This document shows positions 6,666-12,827 of a stretch of 14,316 nt of DNA, one piece after another. Made by a program: the position numbers and the translations under genes. The stretch comes from an uncultured Clostridia bacterium (GTDB lineage: Bacteria > Bacillota > Clostridia > Lachnospirales > Bianqueaceae): positions 1 to 14,316 of the forward strand of contig CANOUM010000029.1 of the NCBI GenBank assembly GCA_947570515.1, read 5' to 3'. Every line of letters starts with the position of its first letter. The first letter of the stretch is position 1. The notes under the pieces are model-generated. The model did no database searches. It was given only the letters and a program-made list of their open reading frames with translations, and had not been told where the DNA came from.

Positions 6666-7808
6666 ATGGAATCGATGGAGAATTTTGAAGCAATGCTGGA
6701 GGCTTCATTCCGGCAGGTGCATAATGGTGATCTTTTGGAAGGAACGATTTTGCAGGTCAGCGGCGATAGCGCCGTTGTGGATATCGGCAGCTATATGGAC
6801 GGCATCCTGACACAGGATCAGTTATTATACGACGGACAGACGATAACAGATTACCCGGAGGGCACTAAGCTAACGCTGATGGTGCTGCGTGTGGATTCGC
6901 GAAGCAGCCAGATCCTGCTTTCCAAAAAGGAAGCCGATAAGATTGTTGTTTGGGATGAGCTGGAGCAGAAGCGTCAAAATGGAGAAAGTATCCGTGTGAA
7001 GGTTAAAGCAGCCGTCAAAGGGGGGCTGCGGATTCAGTACCAGAGCATACAAGGATTTATGCCGGCATCACAGGTTTCAGATCATTACGTAGAAGATCTG
7101 GCAGAATATGCAGGGCAGGAGCTGGAAGCGGTGATTCTGGAGATTAACAGAGAAAAGCGTGATTTCACGGTTTCGCACAGGGAGCTGCTCCGCCAAGCGG
7201 AAAAGGCGGCGAAGGCGCATGCCCTGCACACATTAAAACCTGGTGACAGGTGTCAGGGCAAGGTGGTGAAGCTGGAGAAGTATGGGGCGTTTATTGAGCT
7301 GGAGCGCGGCGTGATAGGATTGCTGCATGTGAGCGATATGGCATGGAGCAGAGTTAAGCACCCTTCTGAAATGCTGCAGATTGGCGATGAGGTTACAGTG
7401 GCGGTACAGGAGGTAGATGCAGAGCGTGGACGCATCAGTCTGAGCCTGAAGGCAGTGGGAGAGAACCCATGGGCGAGGCTGCCCTTTGCAGTGGGCGATA
7501 TCCTGATGCAAAAGCCGGTTACCCATATGATTGCGGGCGGAGCTTTTGTACAGCTGACAACCGAGCTGGAAGGATTCTTGCCAATTTCACAGATTAGCGA
7601 AAAACATCTTCAAACCGTGCGTGAAGTATTGAAGGAGGGCGATCTGGTCAATGTTTTGGTGCGCAGCACGGATCCGGAAAACAGGAGGATCTCGCTGAGT
7701 ATGCGGGATATAGAGCAGGGAGAGGAAATTTCGCTGTCAGAGGGGAGTTATGAGCAAGAAGAAGACGTTACTTCTTCACTGGGAGAAGCGCTCGACTGGG
7801 AGGAATAA
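6666..7808 (+). CDS. S1 RNA-binding domain protein (ribosomal protein S1-like)
   Basis: The 380-aa protein carries four S1-type OB folds at about residues 21-88, 106-173, 193-264 and 277-351, followed by an acidic tail. Repeat 3 is the most typical (GKVVKLEKYGAFIELERGV, then GLLHVSDMA and GRISLSLKA); repeat 2 is the most diverged. Four-repeat S1 homologues in Firmicutes bind mRNA or associate with the 30S subunit; here a role in translation or RNA handling is inferred. ATG 6666 is preferred because GGAGG at 6654-6658 lies seven nt before it; ATG 6660, two codons earlier, abuts the same site. The neighbour rsgA also acts on the small subunit. It ends in a strong terminator. Confidence 0.92.
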   Translation: MESMENFEAMLEASFRQVHNGDLLEGTILQVSGDSAVVDIGSYMDGILTQDQLLYDGQTITDYPEGTKLTLMVLRVDSRSSQILLSKKEADKIVVWDELEQKRQNGESIRVKVKAAVKGGLRIQYQSIQGFMPASQVSDHYVEDLAEYAGQELEAVILEINREKRDFTVSHRELLRQAEKAAKAHALHTLKPGDRCQGKVVKLEKYGAFIELERGVIGLLHVSDMAWSRVKHPSEMLQIGDEVTVAVQEVDAERGRISLSLKAVGENPWARLPFAVGDILMQKPVTHMIAGGAFVQLTTELEGFLPISQISEKHLQTVREVLKEGDLVNVLVRSTDPENRRISLSMRDIEQGEEISLSEGSYEQEEDVTSSLGEALDWEE

Positions 7809-7814
7809 GTAAAG

Positions 7815-7852
7815 AAAAAGCATTGCTGACTGCGGCCAGCAATGCTTTTTTA
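7815..7852. terminator. Bidirectional intrinsic terminator
   Basis: AAAAAGCATTGCTG (7815-7828) and CAGCAATGCTTTTT (7837-7850) form a 14-bp stem with an 8-nt loop. T-rich tails on both strands let it end the S1-domain gene and the convergent isomerase-like gene. Confidence 0.9.
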
Positions 7853-7879
7853 TTGACTAAAAAGGGGGGGCTTTATGAC

Positions 7880-8791
7880 TTATACATGATCCCAGATGTA
7901 ACGGGCAGTTTTCAGGCACATATCGGTTGCGGCGCAGCATTCTTCCATGCCTTCAAATTCGATGGAGATATGCTGATCATAACCGGCGTGCTTGACAATG
8001 CTCAGAATGTTCCAAATATCAAGGTCTCCCTGTCCCAGAATGGAGCCGCGCAGCAAGGTTTTGCCGCTGCAGGTGGGGAACCAGCGGCCGCCGAAGCAGC
8101 TGGCTTCGCCTTCTGTGACCATACGATCGGCAGGACGAATGTAGAAGTCCTTTAAATGAATGCAGTCAGCGTAGGAAACGCATTTAGCGACAGACACATC
8201 ATTGATTTCGTCCACACAGCGGAAGTTGCCGACATCCATCGTCATGCCGAGGTTAGGACGGTTCGCGGCTTCAATGAGACGAATAATGCGGTCGGCGCCG
8301 TTGACATAGCGGCCATGATTTTCAAGCGTAGTATTCAGACCGATAGAAGCTGCATAATCAGCAAGTTCCTGAATGGCAGCAACTAAATGGGGGAAATCTT
8401 TTTCGAACTGCTGGGGAGTGTTGATCTGCTGCGGATGCTGGCCGGTACAGGTGTCATGACGCATCTTTTTGATGCCCAGCATGGTACAGATCTGCATGTA
8501 TTTTTTAATTCGTTCAATTTCATCCCGTACTTCCTGCTCAGTGTCTTTTAATACGCAGGCGTTCAGGGAGAAAGAGGAGAGCTCCAATCCGACGGAATCG
8601 GCTCTGTCTTTGATGGATTGTACAAGGGGTGTATTGATAGAACCATCTTCTAATAAGAAGGGAGTATCAAAGGGAACCAGCTCCAGATGCTCACAGCCAT
8701 GTTCTTTAGCCCAATCTACAATGTCTAAGATATTCATTGTACCATCTTTTTGATGAGCGTTCAGGGAATAACTGCTAATACCAAGTTTCAT
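7880..8791 (-). CDS. Sugar phosphate isomerase/epimerase-like TIM-barrel protein
   Basis: A 303-aa member of the xylose isomerase-like/AP endonuclease 2 superfamily, whose members isomerise or epimerise sugars and inositol derivatives with a divalent metal. The four expected metal ligands sit on successive strands: E157 in TTLENHGRY, D186 in MTMDVGNF, H212 in CIHLKDF and E278 in HISIEFEG. The start MKLGISSYSLN is typical of the family, and AGGAGG lies seven nt before the ATG at 8791. The substrate cannot be read from sequence. The gene stands alone, with its own promoter and a strong palindromic operator, so substrate-dependent control by a repressor encoded elsewhere is likely. Confidence 0.9.
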   Translation of the reverse strand: MKLGISSYSLNAHQKDGTMNILDIVDWAKEHGCEHLELVPFDTPFLLEDGSINTPLVQSIKDRADSVGLELSSFSLNACVLKDTEQEVRDEIERIKKYMQICTMLGIKKMRHDTCTGQHPQQINTPQQFEKDFPHLVAAIQELADYAASIGLNTTLENHGRYVNGADRIIRLIEAANRPNLGMTMDVGNFRCVDEINDVSVAKCVSYADCIHLKDFYIRPADRMVTEGEASCFGGRWFPTCSGKTLLRGSILGQGDLDIWNILSIVKHAGYDQHISIEFEGMEECCAATDMCLKTARYIWDHV

Positions 8792-8816
8792 AATAAAGCC
8801 TCCTGATGTAAGAATT

Positions 8817-8843
8817 TTAAAATTGTTTTTAAAACGATTTTAA
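8817..8843. promoter_or_regulatory. 27-bp palindromic operator at the isomerase gene start site
   Basis: The arms TTAAAATTGTTTT (8817-8829) and AAAACGATTTTAA (8831-8843) are inverted copies around one central base and differ in a single position per arm. The palindrome covers the region just downstream of the predicted minus-strand start near 8846, the usual place for a roadblock repressor. The form fits a dimeric sugar-responsive repressor, but the family cannot be decided. Confidence 0.65.
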
Positions 8844-8852
8844 TATAGTGAT

Positions 8853-8882
8853 ATTATACGGTATTATATAGAAGTTTGTCAA
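8853..8882 (-). promoter_or_regulatory. Promoter of the isomerase-like gene
   Basis: On the minus strand TTGACA (8877-8882) and TATAAT (8853-8858) are separated by 18 nt, with the palindromic operator immediately downstream. Confidence 0.75.
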
Positions 8883-8994
8883 GCCATATAGTCATATTTT
8901 CCAAAACCTTACGTATATATAGGAAGAATGCGGAGCAAAGAGAAAAGCCGCTTGGGTAAAAGAACACATATACAATACGGAGGGAGATCTGGAA

Positions 8995-9645
8995 ATGACG
9001 GAGCAGGTGATTAAAAATAATATGGTAGAAATCGTAGGAAAGCTGGAGGATGAGCTTGTGTATAGCCATACGGTATATGGAGAGGATTTTTATACAGCTA
9101 AAATAAAGGTTACGCGTCTATCCGATTCATATGATGAGATTCCGGTGATGATTTCTAATCGATTATTGAATCCGGAACAGACATACAGCGGACATATGAT
9201 TCGCATAGAGGGACAGTTCCGATCATATAATCAACATACAGAGAATAAGAGCAAGCTGCTGCTTTCAGTATTTGTTCGGGATCTGGAAGTTTTAGAGCTG
9301 GAAGAAGAGGAATTAAAAGGATGGGATACACCCAATCAGATTTATTTAGACGGATATGTTTGTAAAGCACCGATTTATCGGAAGACGCCGTTGGGAAGAG
9401 AGATTACAGATCTGCTATTAGCAGTGAATCGTCCTTATAATAAATCAGATTATATTCCAGCTATTGCATGGGGAAGAAATGCACGGTTTGCTGCTAATTT
9501 TCCGGTTGGAAGCCGAATCAAAATCTGGGGCCGCATTCAAAGCAGGCAATATCAAAAACGAGTCGGTCAAGAGGGAGAGGTAGAGCAGCGCACTGCATAT
9601 GAAATTTCGATTTCTAAAATGGAGACGATCGACCAGCCGTCATGA
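8995..9645 (+). CDS. Single-stranded DNA-binding protein-like, two OB folds
   Basis: The 216-aa protein appears to contain two OB folds. The second (about 112-209) is SSB-like: QIYLDGYVCKAPIYRKTPLG, then LLAVNRPY, IPAIAWGRNA and GSRIKIWGRIQSRQYQKR. The first (about 10-103) is more diverged (VEIVGKLEDE, IRIEGQFRSY). It lacks the acidic C-terminal tip (DDDIPF-type) of housekeeping SSB that recruits partner proteins. Binding of single-stranded DNA is inferred from the fold; a role in repair, recombination or competence is possible. ATG 8995 has GGAGGGAG at 8979-8986. The gene is monocistronic and ends in its own terminator. Confidence 0.82.
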   Translation: MTEQVIKNNMVEIVGKLEDELVYSHTVYGEDFYTAKIKVTRLSDSYDEIPVMISNRLLNPEQTYSGHMIRIEGQFRSYNQHTENKSKLLLSVFVRDLEVLELEEEELKGWDTPNQIYLDGYVCKAPIYRKTPLGREITDLLLAVNRPYNKSDYIPAIAWGRNARFAANFPVGSRIKIWGRIQSRQYQKRVGQEGEVEQRTAYEISISKMETIDQPS

Positions 9646-9662
9646 TGACGGCTGGTTTTTTT
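9632..9662 (+). terminator. Intrinsic terminator formed by the end of the SSB-like gene
   Basis: ACCAGCCGTCA (9632-9642) and TGACGGCTGGT (9646-9656) form a perfect 11-bp stem. The 3-nt loop is the TGA stop codon itself, and a seven-T tail follows. Confidence 0.92.
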
Positions 9663-9724
9663 ATGCATGAAAGAAGATCAGGTTTTATACGATACTTCAA
9701 ATATTTACAATATATGGATTTAGC

Positions 9725-9753
9725 TAGAAAAAAGAATGCCATCATGGTATAAT
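9725..9753 (+). promoter_or_regulatory. Possible distal promoter with extended -10
   Basis: TGGTATAAT (TG at 9745-9746, TATAAT 9748-9753) is a good extended -10; the -35 (TAGAAA, 9725-9730, 17-nt spacer) is weak. A transcript from here would include the hairpins and the entire repeat array, about 490 nt before the carrier protein. Confidence 0.5.
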
Positions 9754-9754
9754 A

Positions 9755-9800
9755 AGCGCAGCCAGATGTATTTCGGCTAATCAAGTGTTTGTGCTGCGCT
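9755..9800. repeat. Long-range dyad AGCGCAGC/GCTGCGCT
   Basis: AGCGCAGC (9755-9762) and GCTGCGCT (9793-9800) form an 8-bp GC-rich stem around a 30-nt interior. Its left arm begins two nt after the -10 box at 9748-9753, so a transcript from that promoter would lack part of the stem; it may instead act as DNA. Confidence 0.45.
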
Positions 9801-9802
9801 AT

Positions 9803-9869
9803 GAGTTTGATGCAGAGCATCAAACTCCGATGTCGTCATCGTATAAGAAATCCCTTTGGGATTTCTTAT
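9803..9869. repeat. Three back-to-back perfect hairpins
   Basis: GAGTTTGATGC/GCATCAAACTC (9803-9813 and 9817-9827, loop AGA) is followed directly by CGATG/CATCG (9828-9832 and 9837-9841, loop TCGT). Then ATAAGAAATCCC/GGGATTTCTTAT (9843-9854 and 9858-9869) encloses loop TTT. Stems of 11 and 12 perfect pairs closed by 3-nt loops are not expected by chance. None has a T tail on the plus strand, so they are not simple terminators. Confidence 0.75.
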
Positions 9870-9878
9870 CAAGTTCGC

Positions 9879-10169
9879 TGTAAGCAAACTTGTGTTGCGT
9901 ACAAGTCTTTGTATGATTTGAGCGGTCATATGTATGCAGTCACTTGATTGCATACAAGTCCTTTCGAGATATGGCCTGTTATGTGTATGCAAAGTAGAAA
10001 ATTGCGTACATGTAGACCCTCATTGCTTAAATTGATATGTATGCAAAAAAGGAATTGCATACAGGTAGCACATTTGTTTTAAGCCTAATATGTATGCAAA
10101 TTTCAGCATTGCAGTCAACTATCTTCATTATATCGATCATTACATGCATGCAAAAAAACGATATGCCAA
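9879..10169. repeat. Tandem array of inverted-repeat units, 52-54 bp period
   Basis: Six left arms start at 9879, 9931, 9984, 10038, 10091 and 10145, consensus TGTATGCAA. Five have a complementary right arm, consensus TTGCATACA, starting at 9895, 9948, 10002, 10055 and 10109. Loops are 7, 8, 9, 8 and 9 nt and unrelated in sequence. The interval from each right arm to the next left arm is exactly 27 nt all five times, with different sequence except for A/T-rich ends near the arms. Units 2 and 4 are best preserved; the right arm of unit 5 is damaged and that of unit 6 is not recognisable. It may be a protein-binding array, a chain of RNA hairpins, or a decayed CRISPR-like repeat. Confidence 0.85.
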
Positions 10170-10177
10170 TCTTGTCT

Positions 10178-10206
10178 TTGAGCGATACATGTCATGATCA
10201 TATAAC
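10178..10206 (+). promoter_or_regulatory. Possible proximal promoter of the carrier-protein operon
   Basis: TTGAGC (10178-10183), a 17-nt spacer and TATAAC (10201-10206) would start transcription near 10213 and leave a leader of about 37 nt. It begins nine bases after the last repeat unit, so the array would be upstream regulatory DNA if this promoter is used. Confidence 0.5.
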
Positions 10207-10249
10207 AAAGATACAGTTTATAAAACCAACGAACGATCAGGAGGAAACA

Positions 10250-10468
10250 ATGGAAGAAATCATTCGCAAGGTACTAACAGAACTCATTAGTGAAGAAGCC
10301 GGCAAAGCCGGAAAACAGACGGATCTGCGTGAGCTGGGCATGGATTCCATCGCATTTATAAAAATCATAGTGGCACTTGAAGAGGAAAGCGGAAAAGAGG
10401 TTGATGATGAATATCTGCTGCTGGATGCTATGAATACCATTGAAAAAATGGAAAAGGCGCTCATATGA
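10250..10468 (+). CDS. Stand-alone acyl carrier protein
   Basis: A 72-aa carrier protein that holds an acyl group as a thioester on a phosphopantetheine arm. The attachment motif LGMDSIAFIKIIVALEE is clear, with the modified serine at S33 following G30-M31-D32; flanking helices match the four-helix ACP fold. ATG 10250 is preceded by AGGAGG (10239-10244) with ideal spacing; the frame is open far upstream into the repeat array, but that part is not protein-like. Its stop overlaps the next start by ATGA. The neighbours, especially the FkbH-like protein, mark it as a dedicated carrier for a biosynthetic unit rather than the fatty-acid ACP, and no fatty-acid synthesis gene is nearby. A phosphopantetheinyl transferase must come from elsewhere. 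Confidence 0.93.
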   Translation: MEEIIRKVLTELISEEAGKAGKQTDLRELGMDSIAFIKIIVALEEESGKEVDDEYLLLDAMNTIEKMEKALI

Positions 10469-11361
10469 ATACAGAGGCGTTACTGCGGAAAGCAGCGGTA
10501 AAAGTACAGTATCAATATCTGCTTTCTTTATTAAAAGAAAAAGCAGACTTTCCATATGCCATTATCAAAGGAGAGGCCCTTTCCTGTCAGGCATTTGGAG
10601 AGCCTGGACAGCGGCAAAGCAGTGATATTGATCTTTTGATAGAAAAAAAGAATTTAAAAAAACTCGAATCAATTCTTTTGGAGGACGGCTTTGAGACAGA
10701 ACAGCTGACCCGGCAGGAACAGGTCATTGCCAAAGCCTTTTCGCATCAGACGGCGCCCTATCAAAAAAAGCTTTCACTTGGGAATTTACTGCTGGATATC
10801 AATTATGAGCTGCTGTGGGGAGAATGGGACGGACCGCGCCCTTTAGTAGCTGATTTTTTAAAACGCTGTGAGATGCTGCAGATTTATGGTCTGGAGGTTC
10901 CCGCATTATCCATTTCTGATGCATTTTTACAGCTCTGTCTGCATCATTATAAAGACATGAACAGCCTATATCATTTAGCAGAATATAATCCGATCACGTA
11001 TAAAGCTTTTCTAGATATAGCAGCATTCTGGCAGCGGCGCAAAGATGAGATGGACTGGAGTGCCCTGACCTGCTGGATGGACACCTATCGGCTAAAGCCT
11101 TATTTTTATTATATTTTATATCACACGGCTGCGGCCTGCGAGATGCCGGAGCTGGCAGAACAGATCGCCGACCTGAAAACGCCCGAAGGCGAAGCGCTGC
11201 TCGATCAGTTTGGACTTGCCAAAGCAGAAAAAAAGGATTGGCCGCTTCCGTTTGCAGAGCGGCTCGACAATCCAGAGCTTCCTCAAGTTGTACGCCGTCT
11301 TTTAACTCCGGAGGATCAGGAAAAGCTAAAGCAAAATCAAAAGATATTTGGTGGAGTATGA
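10465..11361 (+). CDS. Nucleotidyltransferase-family protein (PF14907-like)
   Basis: The 298-aa product resembles the uncharacterised nucleotidyltransferase family found in peptide and polysaccharide gene clusters. The N-terminal segment IIKGEALSCQAFG (from about residue 33) and QRQSSDIDLLIEKKN supply the nucleotidyltransferase fold core, with the metal-binding pair D54 and D56. A helical C-terminal region includes QLCLHHYKDMN, near the position where this family usually has an H-x-D/E motif. The fold predicts transfer of an NMP group or binding of NTP, but activity is unproven for the family. Start and stop overlap both neighbours by four nt (ATGA), indicating translational coupling. In this cassette it might activate or modify the acceptor of the carrier-bound group; that is inference. 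Confidence 0.82.
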   Translation: MNTEALLRKAAVKVQYQYLLSLLKEKADFPYAIIKGEALSCQAFGEPGQRQSSDIDLLIEKKNLKKLESILLEDGFETEQLTRQEQVIAKAFSHQTAPYQKKLSLGNLLLDINYELLWGEWDGPRPLVADFLKRCEMLQIYGLEVPALSISDAFLQLCLHHYKDMNSLYHLAEYNPITYKAFLDIAAFWQRRKDEMDWSALTCWMDTYRLKPYFYYILYHTAAACEMPELAEQIADLKTPEGEALLDQFGLAKAEKKDWPLPFAERLDNPELPQVVRRLLTPEDQEKLKQNQKIFGGV

Positions 11362-12827
11362 CATACATAGAGTTAAAACAGCAGATAGAGCGTTTACAGC
11401 AGAAAGCGGCAGAGCGCATTCAAGTAGAGATCCTATCCGATATGCCGCTGCAGCCATGGTTTGAGCTATTTCTGCAGGAAGCCTGGGCAAAACTGGGCAA
11501 GGCAGCACATATGATCAGAATTCCCTGGGAGGAGCGTCAGCGTCCCAAAGCTGCCGGCACCAACGTACGCATTATATGGCCCGGACCGCAGGCAGTGCAG
11601 TTTAATCAGGACAGTGCCGATATAAGAGTGAGTCAAGAACAGCTTTCTAATCCTCTTTTTCCATTCTACGGGGCGGCATGGCCGCCAAATCAGACCGAGG
11701 CGCCGCCTTTAGCACGCGATGGCGTACTCAATTTAGAATGGATCATGGCTGAGATCGGCCTGGAGCGCTGCAGGGCAGCCGGAGAGAAACGATGGGGAGA
11801 TAATTATAGCGCTGCCCTGCAAAAACAGGTAGCCATTCATGCGGTGCGGCTGTATGAGACCAAACATGGGCGCAGAAAGAAATGTATCGTGCTGGACTGC
11901 GACGGCGTACTCTGGGGAGGCGTCATCAGCGAAGACGGAATGACCGGTATTCAACTAGCCGAAACGGGCGCGGGAAAGGCCTACTACCAATTTCAAACGC
12001 TGCTTAAGCGCTTGAAGGAGCATGGGATTATCCTGGCCGTATGCAGCAAAAATGATCCGGAAGACGTGAAGAGGGTTTTTCGTCAGCACACAGCTATGGT
12101 ATTGAAAGAGGACGATATTGCCGCGTGGTCGGCTGACTGGAAGCCGAAATCGGAGCAGATTGCAGATCTGGCAGAAATCCTGCAGATCGATCTGCAGGAT
12201 ATGCTGATGATTGATGATCAGCAGTGGGAGATTGCGCAGGTAAAGAAATATTATCCCCAAATGGGCAGTGTATGCTTTCAAAAAGAGACGATTTCACAGA
12301 AGCTGGCAGAGCAGATATGGATTATGCCTGAGGATCAAAATGATCAGAATCAGCTGCGGCTACAGACCTATCAGGATAACGGCAAGCGGGCAGAGCTGAG
12401 AAAAAACGCAGTAAGCTATGAAGAATTTTTAAGACAGCTGGATACCAAAATTCAGATTCGGCCGGCACAGGAATCAGATCTGCCGCGGATCAGTGATCTG
12501 AGCCGCAGAGCCAATCGCTGTACTAACGGAGTGCGGTATATGACAGAGGAGCTGGCGCAGAACAGGAAGGGATATGAACTGCAGGCCGTATTTATGTCAG
12601 ACATTTATCGTGATCTGGGACTAGTTGGCTGTATCGGGCTAAATCAAAATGAAAAAAGTCTCGATTTGTTTTGTCTTTCCTGCCGGGCGCTGGGAAGAGA
12701 GATTGAAAAAGAACTGCTAACTGCTTTGCCGCAGTGGGTTCAGCGTTATCGCTGGAAGGATACCATGAAAAACGAATGGCTGCGGCAGTGGCTGCGCAGC
12801 CAAAAGAATTGGGAAGAAATCAAATGA
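11358..12827 (+). CDS. FkbH-like HAD-IIIC phosphatase with C-terminal GNAT domain
   Basis: The 489-aa protein matches FkbH-type enzymes, which take glycerate from 1,3-bisphosphoglycerate, remove phosphate and load glyceryl onto an acyl carrier protein. An N-terminal extension (1-170) is followed by the HAD core: motif I IVLDCDGVLWGGVISEDG (D180, D182), AVCSKNDPEDV, a conserved lysine region WKPKSEQI, and the acidic MIDD motif. The GNAT-like domain begins near Y354: YEEFLRQLDTKIQIRP, then DLPRISDLSRRANRCTNGVRY, very typical of the family. Motif I differs from the usual VLDLDNTLWGG by Cys181 and Gly-Val. ATG 11358 overlaps the preceding stop by ATGA; the frame extends upstream but only antisense to conserved reading. 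With the carrier protein three genes' span away, loading of glyceryl onto S33 is the natural hypothesis. Confidence 0.9.
   Translation: MTYIELKQQIERLQQKAAERIQVEILSDMPLQPWFELFLQEAWAKLGKAAHMIRIPWEERQRPKAAGTNVRIIWPGPQAVQFNQDSADIRVSQEQLSNPLFPFYGAAWPPNQTEAPPLARDGVLNLEWIMAEIGLERCRAAGEKRWGDNYSAALQKQVAIHAVRLYETKHGRRKKCIVLDCDGVLWGGVISEDGMTGIQLAETGAGKAYYQFQTLLKRLKEHGIILAVCSKNDPEDVKRVFRQHTAMVLKEDDIAAWSADWKPKSEQIADLAEILQIDLQDMLMIDDQQWEIAQVKKYYPQMGSVCFQKETISQKLAEQIWIMPEDQNDQNQLRLQTYQDNGKRAELRKNAVSYEEFLRQLDTKIQIRPAQESDLPRISDLSRRANRCTNGVRYMTEELAQNRKGYELQAVFMSDIYRDLGLVGCIGLNQNEKSLDLFCLSCRALGREIEKELLTALPQWVQRYRWKDTMKNEWLRQWLRSQKNWEEIK

Larger units (their letters stand above)
9663..10249. other. Gene-free structured region before the carrier-protein operon
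   Basis: No convincing coding frame lies in these 590 bases on either strand; the short frames present lack ribosome binding sites and cross the inverted repeats. The region holds an extended -10 promoter-like site (9725-9753), a series of hairpins (9755-9869), a tandem array of inverted-repeat units (9879-10169) and a second promoter-like site (10178-10206). It is either a long structured 5' leader or separate RNA, or an upstream DNA-binding array. Confidence 0.7.

Noticed and set aside
7823..8155. Plus-strand 110-aa frame
   Set aside because: It is antisense to the isomerase-like gene, begins inside its terminator and has no family resemblance.
9777..9992. Minus-strand 71-aa frame across the hairpins
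   Set aside because: No ribosome binding site, and its sequence is simply that of the inverted repeats.
9879..10169. CRISPR array
   Set aside because: The periodicity and palindromic arms are suggestive, but repeats are conserved only in the arms, loops vary inside the repeat, and no cas gene is in the window.
10037..10249. N-terminal extension of the carrier protein
   Set aside because: The open frame crosses the hairpin repeats, has no ribosome binding site, and the added residues are unlike any carrier protein; AGGAGG at 10239-10244 fixes ATG 10250.
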